Part shown: positions 10,986 to 22,339 of the stretch, piece after piece
Layout: each line of letters opens with the position of its first letter
Position numbering within the stretch: the stretch's first letter is position 1
Assembly: GCA_003427395.1 (NCBI GenBank)
Contig: BFEA01000165.1
Coordinates: 1,756,963 to 1,820,962 of the forward strand
DNA: 64,000 nt
Origin: Chara braunii
Lineage: Eukaryota; Streptophyta; Charophyceae; Charales; Characeae
Direction of reading: 5' to 3'
Program-made: the position numbers and the translations under genes
Notes under the pieces: model-generated
The model's input: only the letters and a program-made list of their open reading frames with translations
What the model was told of the DNA's origin: nothing
Database searches by the model: none

Positions 10986-13600
10986 ATATTGGTCACTAAC
11001 ACTAGTCTTCAAAATAACGTATGTTATTATGTCAACTTTATAAAGAGTTATTCTAACATTCATTACAGGTCATGGTGAGAATCATGTACAAAAATACTAA
11101 ATACTACCGCCGTTGTGAGTTGATGTGATAAATTTAACAAGTTACAGCTCACAAATGTTATTATATAATCTTTATACTCCACATAACATTTACTATGACA
11201 ATCATCACAACTTTATGGTGAGCAATCGTGTAAAAAAAACACTCGACAGTCTCGCAGTTATAAATTTATATGAAAAATATCACGAGTCAACACCAATAAA
11301 TCTGTATTTACCGCACCTATAGGCATGTAGGGCGCTAACAATGATTTTCAAAAGCGTGTGTTATTATGTAATTCTTATACTCGATATTCTAACAACCCTC
11401 ACAGGTCTATGTTGAGCAATCGTGTAAAAATCCTTGAATGGATCGCAATTATGAGTTGATGTAAAATATATCACGACTCAATGATTTTAATTCATTATAA
11501 ATGAACTATTTTATAAATTAAGTATATTGTAAGAATTAGAAAAATGTATTTTTTTTTTTCTAGAAATTACTTTTTAACGCAAACTATCGGGCAGATATAT
11601 AGATCTAATAGGTCCAACAACATATCTGTATTCGTTGCTTTTATAGTCATGTTGGCCGCTATAAATTAGCTTCAAAATGACATATGTTATTATGTAATCC
11701 TTATACTTCATATAAAAGTTGTTTTGACAATCATCACACATGTATGGTGAACAATCATATAAAAAAACATTGAATAGTATCGCACTTATGAGTTCATGTG
11801 AAATATATCGTGAGTCAATATTAACAATTCCTCGCATTTTTAGACATGTAGGGCACTAACAGTGGTCTTCAAAATATTGTGTGTTATTATATAATCCTTA
11901 CACTTCAGTTCGTCAACCATCACAGGATGGTGAACAATCGTGCGAAAACCACTGAATAGTATCGCAATTACGAGTTGATGTCAAATATTTCACGAGTCAT
12001 CCACAACAATTTTGTGTTCCCTGCAATTATAATCATGTTGGCCGCTGACAATTAACTTCAAAATAGCAGATGTTATTATATGATTCTTATACTCTATATA
12101 ATCGTTATTTTGACATTCGTCACAACTCTATGGTAAGCAATCATATCAATAACCACTGAATAGTATCCCCCTTACGAGTTGATGTGAAAATTATCACGAG
12201 TCAGCGCCAACAATTTTGTATTCCTCGCATTTTTAGGCATGTACGGTGCTAACATTGGTCTTCAAAATAGTGTGTGTTATTATATAATCCTTATACTGCA
12301 TATTCTAACAACTGTCGCAGGTCTATGGTGAGCAATCATGTAAAAACCACTGAATATTGTCACTAACAACCATCACAGTCTATGGTGATTAATCATGCGA
12401 AAACCACTGCATAGTATCGCAATTACGAGTTGATGTGAACTATTTAACGAGTCATCCACAACAATTTTGTGTTCCCTGCACTTATAGTCATGTTTGGCGC
12501 TAACAATTAACTTCAAAATAACGTATATTATTATGTGATCCTTATACTCCATATAAGAGTTATTCTGACATTCGTCACAACTTTATTGTAAGCAATCATA
12601 TAAAACCACTGAATAGTATCGCACTTACGAGTTCATGTGAAAATTATCACGAGTGAGTGTCAACAATTTTGTATCCTTCGCATTTTTAGTCATGTAGAGT
12701 ACTGACAGTGGTCTTCAAAATAGTATATGTTATTATGTAATCTTTGTACTCCATATTCTGATAACCGTCACAACTCTATGATAAGCAACCGTGTAAAAAC
12801 CACTGAATATTATCACTAACAACCATCTTTACTCTAACAACCATCACATGTCTATGGTGAACAATCGTGCGAAATCCACTGCATAGTATCGCAATTACGA
12901 GTTGATGTGAAATATTTCACGAGTTATCCATAACAATTCTGTGCTCTTTGCAATTATAGTCATGTTAGTTCAAAATAACATTTGTTATTATGTGATCATT
13001 ATACTCCATATAAAAGTTATTCTGATATTCGTCACAAGTCCATGGTAAACAATCACATAAAAAAACACTGAATAGTATCATACTTACGAGTTGATGTGAA
13101 AATTATAACGAGTCAGTGCCAACAATTTTGTATCCCTCGCATTTTTAGGCATATACAGCACTGACAGTGGTCTTCAAAATAGTGTGTGTTATTATAAGAT
13201 CCTTTTACTCCATATTCTGACAACCATCACAGGTCAATGATAAAAAATCGTATAAAAACCACTTAATATTATCACTGACAACCATCCTTACTCTGACAAC
13301 CATTACAGGTCTATGGTGAACAATCGTGCGAAAACCACTGCATAGTATCGCAATTATGAGTTGATGTGAAATATTTCACGAGCCATCTGCAACAATTATG
13401 TGTTCCCTGCAATTATAGTCATGTTGGGCGCTGGTAATTAACTTCAATATTGCGTATGTTATTATGTGATCCTAATACTGCATATAAGAGTTATTTTGAC
13501 ATTCGTCACAACTCTATGGTAATCAATCATATAAAAAACCACTAAATAGTATCGCACTTAAAAGTACAAAAGAAATATCCTCATCTGTCGTTACCAAAAA
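10986..13600 (-). repeat. 187-bp satellite relatives, inverted orientation
   Basis: The reverse complement of these units carries the same block order as the first satellite: TTTTGAAG, GACTCGTGA, ATTCAGTG..TTTTT, then TATAAGGATTACATAATAAC. Units of about 180-200 bp recur (marks of the type ACTGAATAGTATCGCACTTA). Several units also carry a duplicated inner stretch (for example near 12350, 12820 and 13270). AT-rich, with no gene. Confidence 0.7.
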
Positions 13601-13733
13601 TGTGTAGATCTCTCTCTCTGCCTTACACAAATACGATGACTGTCGCAGGATGACTAAATTGTTGATGTCTCTCTCTCTCTCTCTCTCAACCACTCTTTCT
13701 CTGACACTCTCTCTGAATGTCTGTTTCTCTAAG

Positions 13734-13794
<61 letters not shown>

Positions 13795-13799
13795 CTCTT

Positions 13800-13860
<61 letters not shown>

Positions 13861-13875
13861 CAACCTCGAATCTCT
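13601..13875 (+). repeat. CT-rich low-complexity tract left of gap
   Basis: Runs of CT interrupted by CTAT repeats (about 13768-13795) and a short AT run (13847-13860). The open frames are low-complexity artefacts. Confidence 0.9.
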
Positions 13876-14035
13876 NNNNNNNNNNNNNNNNNNNNNNNNN
13901 NNNNNNNNNNNNNNNNNNNNNNNNNNNNNNNNNNNNNNNNNNNNNNNNNNNNNNNNNNNNNNNNNNNNNNNNNNNNNNNNNNNNNNNNNNNNNNNNNNNN
14001 NNNNNNNNNNNNNNNNNNNNNNNNNNNNNNNNNNN
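13876..14035. other. Assembly gap (160 N)
   Basis: One hundred and sixty unresolved bases inside a CT microsatellite, presumably a failed read-through of the repeat. Confidence 0.99.
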
Positions 14036-14107
<72 letters not shown>

Positions 14108-14330
14108 AACCTCTCTCTCTCCTGCCCTGAAACATCGGACTTATCATTTTCGAAAACTCTTGTCATCTTCAAAAACTCGATCCACATGCTCCCTGCACCA
14201 ATCTAAACGTAGATGCAATGGACAAGAGGATTCATTCCCTCGTCTTGGGAGTTCTGCACGCTCGAGAACGATTCCTGCAAGAAGGACGCATAATAACATC
14301 ACAAACGAATGTATATATTAACTACCTTTT
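14036..14330 (+). repeat. CT microsatellite plus dispersed repeat D, copy 1
   Basis: (CT)n at 14036-14106, then CCTGAAACATCGGACTTATC... and ACAAGAGGATTCATTCCCT, ending at ATCACAAACGAATGTA. The same order (CT run, CTGAAACATCG, ACAAGAGGATTCATTCCCT, CACAAACGAATGTA) recurs at 25040-25420. Confidence 0.75.
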
Positions 14331-15060
14331 TCACACTTGTCCCAATTGCCAAAAACAAATATTCATTCTTCATCCTTCGTTCCAATTGTAATATAAATTA
14401 CAATGTTAAAGCAAATATCACACAAACTGCATCCTTTGTATCATCCGTAACTTTTGAATTTGTATTACAATTGCAAGAAAATTTGCCTCATCCTTCATCC
14501 AAGTTTTATATCTCATTCAATGAACTCATATATTATTCTTCGTATATTTTAAGCCACATTAGAGTTGCAAGAAGATTAGTCTCATCCTTCATCCAAGTTT
14601 TACATATTTTATAAATGTATATTTTTTAACCACGCGCCAAAATAGAGTAATGTACCGATCACACATTTATATATTCATGGTATTATACATCTACATATTA
14701 ACATACATTACAAATAACATGTCAAACATAACAATATATTTCTTGTCTTCCGATCTCCACTGCCAGAGATAAGTTTTATGCAAATATTACACAAATACAT
14801 CATTTACATTATCCGTCAATTTTGTATTCACCTATCCTCATGTCTCCTTCATATTTTCACTGTTGATAACCACACAACCGCCTTCCTGCAAAATTAGGAT
14901 ACTTGCTTTGCTGCATCGCACGCGCTGTCTCTAATCGCCTCTTACGCACCGTCCGCCGAAATTCTACAATGGCTAAGTGCACATTACAACCCAACAGACT
15001 TCCACAACCACCTTCGTCGTCCTCCGTTTCAATATCCTCCGTTGTTCAAGGTGAAATCTC
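14331..15060. other. AT-rich sequence, no gene recognised
   Basis: A two-copy repeat of about 90 bp carries TCATCCTTCATCCAAGTTTT (near 14498 and 14586) with TTGCAAGAA upstream. Otherwise unique AT-rich DNA. Confidence 0.45.
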
Positions 15061-15534
15061 CTCCACGGTTAGAGATTGCATGTACCTATTCAGAACTCTC
15101 CTTATTATATCGTTTCAACACGCCTCCAGTGTGATACAAAAACCTCGAATCTCCTTAAACAACATGCAGCAATACATCATTTCCTCCGTTGTGTGTGTTT
15201 CACCTCCCCTGGCTAATGGCTCCGCTCTGTAGTGAGCTCAACAATCCCATTTCCTCTCACAGTACAACAACTTTCTCCCTTTGACACAATCTCGCGGAGG
15301 CAGCTTCACTACGGTCAGGAGAAAGTCGTTCTGATATTCCTGCATTGCCTAACAATATTTCGCTACCTGATGTTGCGAAAACCGTGTGAGATCGTCCTCG
15401 CTGAATTTCATGGTTCCATCATCATTTATTTTCGGCACCACTTCACATGCCTTGAAACATTCACATTTGCGGATCACGAGGTTGCTGCTAGCGCCAACGC
15501 CTGCCATTGTCCTAAAAACGTACCTACACAGCAA
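15060..15534 (-). pseudogene. Weak decayed coding-like sequence
   Basis: Reading the minus strand from 15534, a 61-codon open frame (stop near 15349) contains 'KCECFKACEVVPKINDDGT'. After its stop, further open stretches in shifting frames look more protein-like than the flanks. The start, 'MAGVGASSNLVIR', resembles a second minus-strand start at about 23658 ('MANLDASSSHVVER') inside the same repeat family. I recognise no family. It could equally be chance open frame in repeat DNA. Confidence 0.2.
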
Positions 15535-15800
15535 TTACACCACATGCACCTCCGTGAGTTTATGTACTTTCCTTATTCGTTTATCCCTCTCTTTTACATC
15601 ATTCAACCCAGTACAACTTCCTGTTCGTTTCGATGAGGCTGATGGCTCAAGTACGATATATTAACTGTAAATAAGATATATTGCCTTACGACCAATTTCA
15701 CAATTTATCTTGTGATTGCTCACTCGGTTTCGAGCACGAGAAAGATTAAGTTTATGAGTCTTTTGATGGTAATTTTATTGTTCGTTGTGAGGCCCTTTGA
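15395..15800 (+). repeat. Dispersed repeat R3, copy 1
   Basis: Carries CATTTGCGGATCACGAGG, TTGCTGCTAGCGCC, CATGCACCTCCGTGAGTTTA, then GTTTCGATGAGGCTGATGG and TTTTATTGTTCGTTGTGAGG. The same order recurs at 15885-15908 plus 23627-23880 (one copy, split) and, inverted, near 24745-25000. Confidence 0.65.
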
Positions 15801-15884
15801 ATATTGCTAATTTGTTTATTAAACCACCAATACTTGGCCCGACTGTCCTTGTCTAGCCTTTGGGCACCGGTTCGACTGCCCTCA

Positions 15885-15908
15885 TAAGTTGACATTTACG
15901 GATCACGT
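15885..15908 (+). repeat. Dispersed repeat R3, copy 2, left fragment
   Basis: TTGACATTTACGGATCACGT matches R3 copy 1 (CACATTTGCGGATCACGA) and stops exactly where the 7.7-kb element E1 begins. The right-hand remainder of this copy resumes at 23627. Confidence 0.65.
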
Positions 15909-15914
15909 TGTCGG

Positions 15915-15943
15915 CGCGAATACCCTTGCAAGGGTATCCGCCC
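15915..15943 (+). promoter_or_regulatory. Terminal hairpin of E1
   Basis: Perfect palindrome ATACCCTTG / CAAGGGTAT (15920-15937), extended outward by GG(C)GCG against CGCCC with one bulge and one A.C mismatch. The same structure with changed bases opens E2 (61478-61507) and lies at 49458-49487. Confidence 0.65.
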
Positions 15944-16460
15944 TGGTTTTTGCAGATGACAGGAAGAATGGGTGTGGTCGAAATGGGTTGTGCGAGGTAT
16001 GGCCTCATCCGGGAACCGCCTTGGCTAAGTTAGGAGATGTGTGGGCGCGCAGTTTTAAGGCGCACGGGTGATTTTTCTGATTGAGTGGGCGGGCGGTCTA
16101 GCAGGCCGACCCGGGCCGTATTACGGATCTGATTAAGGATAAAAGCTCGTTTTGGTTGGCACGTGCGGCCGAGGGTAGGATTGGCGCGCCAGGTGGCGCG
16201 CGGGATGGTCGCGGCGCGGTTTAAGTACGCCGAGCGCGAATGCCTAGTGTTGGCACGCCCGTTGCAGACAGGAAAAGGGGGCCTAAGCTGTTCTACCCAG
16301 GCCTAGGCGCAGCGCGACACCACTTCATATTGAAGTTCGCGCCTAGCCATCTCAGGCTTGGGCTTAGCCCTATAGGTTACGGTGGTGGACTGTTACTACG
16401 GAGGTTCGGGAGTCGAGGCCAACATGCACTGACGAGGGCGCGACGGAGCGTTGGAGGAAA

Positions 16461-16498
16461 CTGAGGGGTTGAGGGCCCGATGGGGCTATCCCCCTCAG
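16461..16498 (+). promoter_or_regulatory. Hairpin with conserved G-rich loop in E1
   Basis: Stem CTGAGGGG / CCCCCTCAG encloses TTGAGGGCCCGATGGGGCTA. E2 has the same loop at 61934-61954 with stem CCGAGGGG / CCCCCTTGG. The outer second pair is T-A here and C-G there, a compensated change. Confidence 0.6.
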
Positions 16499-18142
16499 TT
16501 TTGTTGGGGGAGTCGACCACGGGCCTGCACTACAGGACTAAGGAAGCACTGATAGGTCTCGCACCCTGCGTCGTCTTAGTTCCCCGTTCCCTTTTTTTTC
16601 TTGTGAGTGAACCCTCCTTTTTTTTTTTGGGCCGGTTGTCTGGGCCAAACACTTGCTAGCAGGTGTACTCGTAAGCCGTCGGAGTACGGGCCTGCGTTGG
16701 GCCCAGACGACGGGAATACGGTGAGTAAAGCCCAGGTATCCCGGGTTGCACAGGGCCGTTTGGGCCCTTAGAGGCCACGGGGCATTACCCCAGCCGGAGT
16801 CCTTCGGGACATCCGTTAAAATTTGACGATACGGGGGAGGTCCGCCCAACTACCGGGCATGGAGGAGATATGTGCCAAAGTCTGGGAGTGAACCCGGACG
16901 CGAACCGGGTCAGGGGGCGGGCAAAAAGTGGTGAGAGGGGGTAAACAGGCCGGGTGGCTTTCGGGGGTGTAACGGGGCACTGCCGCGGTCGGATTCTCCC
17001 GAGTATCTAGGAGTTTGGGCGAGGTAGGGAAGGCTGGCGTGGCCCTGTGCTCGGGGCGTGTATATATCCCGGGCAGATCCGACAGTTGGAGATTTTTTTG
17101 GGAAGTCGGAGGTTGCCAGGCCGCACGGCGTGGGGATACGGGTGACGACAACGGAGACGAAGGAGTCGGGTGCGGCCAGTAAAGGCGGAGGGGCGGAGCA
17201 ATGAAGGGCACGACACTAGGCGACGGGTAATCGGTTGGGCTGGGCAGCGCGACGCTGTGTGGTAGCGAGGGCGGATAGCGGTAGTGAATCCGGGCGTGGA
17301 ATTGCGCCAGGTGCATGCGTGCCACAGGCGGAGAGGTCGGATAGGGCGAGGCAGAGCAGTAGGGCACGAAGGAGGCGGGCGCTCGCCGCAGCGGTAATGA
17401 GCGCTAGGCCAGCACGCCGGGGTAGGGGCAAGGCTATAGCATAATGGGGAAGCAGGGGCTGCATCCGGACGGGGAGCACGCCCGGGTGCATCGGGGCGGA
17501 GTCGGAGATGGCTAAAGTTGAGAGACGGGGAAGATGGGCATAACTCGGTCGTTCCATAATGGAATCGGACGAGATAAAAACCAGTTTGGGGGTTTCTGAC
17601 CGAGGCGACTCCAATTCTGTCGTTAGTTCTAGATGAAATGATAGTAGTTCAGAGGTTAGTATGAAATGAGCTGCGTCGAGCTATGGCAGGGCAGGTGAAG
17701 ACGAGCGGAGGAAAGTTGAGATCTCGCTCGAAACTTTACGGGGTTGAGCGAGTTGGGGAGTTAGCTTGGGGGTTTTGGAGGTGGCGAGTATGACGGTAGT
17801 GTTAGTGCTGTGTGTAGATCAGTGAGTCGGTCAGGAAAGGTGTTAGGGGCTGCGCCCCATGAGGAGAGGCGACTGTCAAGAATTTGGAATGTATCTGACC
17901 ACACTTTAACGAAAGGATCCACGACGGATCCGCTCGTGCTAGCAAGGAGGAATGAGCCGAGGGGTAGGAAGCTTACCTGTCGTACAGGGGATTTGGACGG
18001 GAACGCCGAGCTGGGAGGGAGTGTATATCTCCACGTTCCGGGGCAGGGTTCGTCCGTTCGCTGTCCCTGACTGGTGTGCATGATGGTTCTGACTCCCCTT
18101 GAAGGGGAGCTCATTCGCTGCAGCTCCGGTGATCATTGGGCG

Positions 18143-18662
18143 CACTAGCGGTTAACGACCACTTCAAATTTCAGAATGAAAGATTCTAAAGTGGTATGAA
18201 ACCGCTGAAATAGCCTGAAGACACTTCAGGTCATTTCAGAAGTTTTTGGTGGTTTGGAGGACAAATTTTATGTTTTTTTTTTTTTTTTCTGCCTGTTTTT
18301 TCAGCCACTTCAGGTCATTTCAGAAATTTCAGGTGGGGACATGAAACCACTGAAGTGGCTAAAGCTTCTGAAAGGGGTTTTAGGTACCCCCATCCAACCA
18401 TTTGGATGGGTGTACCTGAAACCCCTTTTAGAACTTTCAACCACTTCAGGTCATTTCAGGAATTTCAGGTGGGGACCTGAAACCGCTGAGGAGGCTGAAA
18501 CTTCTGAAAGGGGTTTCAGGTATCCCTATCCAACCATTTGGATGGGGGTACCTGAAACCCTTTTCAGAAGCTTCAGCCACTTCAGGTCATTTCAGGAGTT
18601 TCAGGTGGGGACCTGAAGTGGCTGAAAGTGACATGTAAATAGTGTCTGTTGTTAACCATCTC
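18143..18662. mobile_element. Foldback element FB1 (520 bp), Mutator-like target duplication
   Basis: Bounded by TCATTGGGCG (18133-18142) and TCATTGAGCG (18663-18672), a 10-bp direct repeat with one mismatch. The left end is CACTAGCGGTTAACGACC and the reverse complement of the right end is GAGATGGTTAACAACAG, so both ends share GGTTAAC. The inside is two tandem long palindromes (about 18365-18437 and 18500-18573), each centred on CCATCCAACCATTTGGATGG and built from CTTCAGG / CCTGAAG motifs. No coding capacity. FB2 at 30832-31302 shares the ends in the opposite orientation. Confidence 0.7.
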
Positions 18663-19851
18663 TCATTGAGCGGCGTCACCCAGTCCAACAGCAAACGCTT
18701 GGAGCTTGTATGTGTCTGGCCAAGTTTGTGACCAGGGCCGGGAGAGGCTAAGTGGGAGCAAGGGTTTGGGACCCAGCGGCGGGGAGTAGGCGAATGCTGT
18801 GGGGCTGAGTAACTGCGGGTCGTCGGGCAGCCCGACTACTGCGGTATCTGTTGCTGCGCCTCGACTGTACGGCTGACTGTGTTGCTGTGGACACATTCTA
18901 CTGCTACAACAGCGGTCACGGCTATTGCGAACGATTGTGCTGCTGCTCGTGCAATTGTGAGGCTCGCCGTGAACTCGCTGGATTGTGACACCTGGTTCGT
19001 TTCTGCTATATAGCACGGGGGTAACTGGCGTGTGTTGTCGGCCGTTGGAGAGTGGGTGAGTGCTGCTGACCGGAGGGGGAGTAGCGGAAGGGTGCTATTG
19101 CTGTAGACAGTTGCCGAGAGTGTCGTTTTCTGCGGGGTTCTAGAGCGTCAGGGGGCACCCATTCCAGGCTACGCACCAGCGATTGGTCGGAAGTGACGGC
19201 CTTGTAAGTTTTGGGAGTAACTAAGTTTTACAAAAGAGGCTGCCGCTACGATTTGAGGCCCCGCCAGGGAGAGCCAACGACGAACAGTTTAATTAGGGTC
19301 AACCAAGCTGCCACATTTGACCGCCATTGCGGGGCCCTCAGGCGCACGAAGGTATCAAGGTCCTCTCACGCGAGTCTGAGCGCACCCCTCCTGTATCTGA
19401 GAGACTAAACGCTTTTACTTCTGCCTTTCTTACTCTAAGTCTAGTTCGTTTGGTTTTGAGAGGAAGGCGGCAGGCGGGATTGCAACCCGTAATCCGCGCC
19501 AAGGCCTTTGTGGGAGGTTCGCCCCACCGATTGCGGGAGCTCTGCTGGAACTCAGGAGGAATTTTGGAGGCAGGGAGCTGAAAGGTAACCAGTTGTTTTC
19601 CCTCTATATACCCTGGTATAACCCCTACCTGTACATCTTGCTATGTTTGACTGAGTGTACTGCATGCACCCCTATTTTGACTTTCAACTTGACTTTCAGG
19701 ACACAACTCAGACTAAGTAAAGGAAGGTGTGTGCAATTTCAGCCTCAGTTTTGTTGATTGCCTGAACGCAGACTGTGAACAAGAAGGGGTTGCATCCGGA
19801 GGGAAGGGTGGGAGAAAGGTGGTCTTGCTTGAGATTGAATGGGTCCTATGG

Positions 19852-20755
19852 GGTCAGGCATGTTCCATAAGATTGGATGGCCTGACCGCTGTGTTTTATT
19901 TTGGTTTTCTGAATAGGCCAAGCTATGTTTATAAGATGAATGGATTGGTCGTTGTGTTTATTTAATTTTGTCAGGCTTTGTTTCTAAGACGAATGGTCTG
20001 GCTACTTATTTTGTGGGGTTTGATTGTGCAAATTTGAGGACCAGACTTTGTTTCTAATATGAATGGTCTGGCCGCTGTTTATTTCTGGGTGGTTTCTGAA
20101 CAGCCTCTGGGTCTAACTCAGAGTGCTCTGTTTTCTTTTGTGTTGAGAAAAGGGGATTGGACTTTGTTTCTAAGATAAATGGTCCAACTCTTTTGGTTGT
20201 TTTATTCTAAGGGGGTAATTCTTGTTGAGGACGAAGATTGTTCCATAAGATTTGATGACTTTGGACTCATGCCGCACACAGATGGTTCATAAAGAAACGA
20301 ATCTGGCAAAGAACTAGATATGTTTCATAAGATTGGATGGTCTGGCCCAATGCCTCGCACATGCTGGAAGCCAAAAGGTTATAATTTGGCTATACTTTGT
20401 TACTATGTTAACTATGAACAGGCTAGTCAGGCACGGGTTCCATAAGATTGGATGACCTGACTATAGCTTATTATAAATCGAAGAGAGTATAATTAAGAAT
20501 ATAACTGAAGGTAACTTGGGCAGGCTGAGCTTTGTTTCTAAGATGAATGACTCAGTCCTACGCCCAACTTTTGAACACCAAGTCAGAGATATACATATAA
20601 CCTGGATATTAAACAGTTCATGGCGACTAAGCTTTGTTTCTAAGATGAATGGCTTAGTCATACGCCCGAAGGAAGAGAAAAGTAGTTGTGCAACTTGTTC
20701 GCGTATGCTTAGTGGCTGAGTCAAGCATGTTCCATAAGATTGGATGACCTGACTT
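19852..20755 (+). repeat. Array of about 12 hairpins with conserved loop and covarying stems
   Basis: Loop type a is TTTGTTTCTAAGATGAATG; type b is ATGTTCCATAAGATTGGATG. Stems (left/right): GGTCAGGC/GCCTGACC (19852/19880), GTCAGGC/GTCTGGC (19970/19996, two G-T pairs), CCAGAC/GTCTGG (20041/20066), TTGGAC/GTCCAA (20157/20182), CTAGAT/GTCTGG (20314/20340, two G-T), TAGTCAGG/CCTGACTA (20424/20456), GGCTGAG/CTCAGTC (20523/20551, one G-T), GACTAAGC/GCTTAGTC (20625/20652). Imperfect stems occur at 19916, 20719 and about 20227, and a degenerate one at about 20279. Several units are followed by TACGCC-like sequence. The short protein frames across this array are not conserved between units. Confidence 0.8.
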
Positions 20756-21059
20756 TACGCCTTATGTAAGCAGGGTATAAAGGGTTAAAGTATTGAAAGA
20801 TTATGAACTATCGTTTGCTAAATTGACTTGGGGTTGGTGAGAGTACTTACCCTTGTGGTGTGGCATTGCATGTGGCTGAGTAAGGATACTACTTGGTTTG
20901 AATTTTAGATTGACAGGTAGTTGCTTTAGAGGCTCGCCACGTGCTAGAGCGATAGGAGTTAGGTTGATTCCTGCATTTTCTGAGCCAAGTTTATTTTACT
21001 TAGATTAATTATCGCATTTTTCGAGATCTTTTGCTATACTTGGGCTTGTATAAACTTTG

Positions 21060-21350
21060 GTAAGCTACTTTCTCTACGGGAAGCGCTGCCGAAATTTATG
21101 CAAATCCAAGGAGTTAGTCAAATTTAAGACTTTTGAAAGTTCAACTTGTCTAAGGTTCGTATAAGACTTAGTAAAAATCTGGAAAATCTTCCTTTCTAAA
21201 AGGAATGCTGCCCAATTTTTTGCTAATTCGGAGAGTTAGACAAAAATTGAACTTTGAAAGGTCAAAGGTTGTTTCTGTTTTCATATTTGGGTTGATAAAA
21301 ATTATGAAAAGACACTTTTCCTACGGGAAGCGCTGCCGAAAATTTTATAG
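21060..21350 (+). repeat. Three diverged units, each with a short hairpin
   Basis: Units begin at 21068, 21189 and 21315 (spacing 121 and 126). Stems are CTTTCT/GGGAAG with loop CTAC, TTCCTTT/AAAGGAA with loop CTA, and CTTTTC/GGGAAG with loop CTAC. Each is followed by (C)GCTGCC and A/T-rich sequence, and the first two by GGAGTTAGTC / GAGAGTTAGAC. Part of E1. Confidence 0.55.
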
Positions 21351-22339
21351 TTTAAAAGAGATAGATTATATTTTGACAGGTGGCGATTCTGGCAATCCAC
21401 TCTATGTAGGAGAGATTATGCCAAGGTCTACCTTTGCTTTGGGCACTGCTTAAAGGTAGATTCAGGCTTAGTCAATTAGAAGGATCTGGGGTGAGAATGA
21501 GTTTTGAAGTTTTGTTCTCCATACACTTATGATTTTAGTTTCGGGGTTGGTCTGTCTTATGTACAAGTCTTCTGGATCGTTTGATTCATGACTTGGACTA
21601 GAATCAGATTGATCCTACAAGGGTCGTCTTCTGTTATCACAAATAACGGGCCGGTTGCCGATTCGTCGGCCTACGACTCAATTCCAACTCACTCTCCATA
21701 CCTAACCTAAAAGACTTTAGCCCTGGTGACTTTATTGTTTGTTAAGGGTTTCACCTGGACTTTTATTAAATGACCATTTAACAAAGGTGCTGAGTATTTA
21801 ATTATGGTTGGTTGGACGGGAGGTTGGGGCTTGCGTGGCTAAAGCGAGGGGTATGAGTATAGAGATTGGTTGGGGTTGACTCCGTGTAGTGTATGTTTGT
21901 CGTTCGATTCTTGATGTGATTGCAGATAGGTCCTGTGACTCGGATTTTGGATTTGGATTGTCTGCGACCACATATATATACACAAGGTTGTGAAGGGTCC
22001 CATTGTGCCTGTGAGAAGTGATCGCCGCAACTCTATCTCCCTTATGCATGTATGCTTGGGTGTACCTATGGTGAGTGTTTGCTAGACCTAAGGGCCACCG
22101 TGCTAAAGCCTACCTAGCGGTTAAGACTGAGAGGCACAGGGAAGAGCCCCCCCTTTTTATTTATATGTCTACTTCTTGGGGGTTTCTTAGTCGGACGTTA
22201 GTCCTAGGCCGGGACTCAAGGTCCTTGTCCAGGGCATTCCAAGCCATGGACTCTGCAGAGGAAGGGTTTTCCCTCGCGCAGAGCCTATTCACCCTGACTG
22301 TCGAAACACCCAACCTCAGAGGCGGAAATGTCGCGAGGG

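Noticed and set aside
13717-13860. Transmembrane-like Leu/Ser protein
   Set aside because: Low-complexity CT/CTAT repeat.
13650-14187. Long S/L and E/R frames
   Set aside because: They cross the 160-N gap and a CT microsatellite.
16816-17614. Proline/serine-rich minus-strand frames of 132 and 183 codons
   Set aside because: GC-rich part of E1 with open frames on both strands, no domain, and nothing comparable in the related E2.
19852-20755. Protein-coding repeat ('FVSKMNG' peptides)
   Set aside because: The frame changes between units, stops intervene, and the stem pairing explains the conservation better.
19852-20755. Stem arms as target-site duplications of a small insert
   Set aside because: The arms are inverted, not direct, repeats.
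21378-21400. Primer-binding site after an LTR end (TTTTGACA, then TGGCGATTCTGGCAATCC)
   Set aside because: The layout is suggestive, but the complement does not give a normal T-arm, and no matching second LTR was found.
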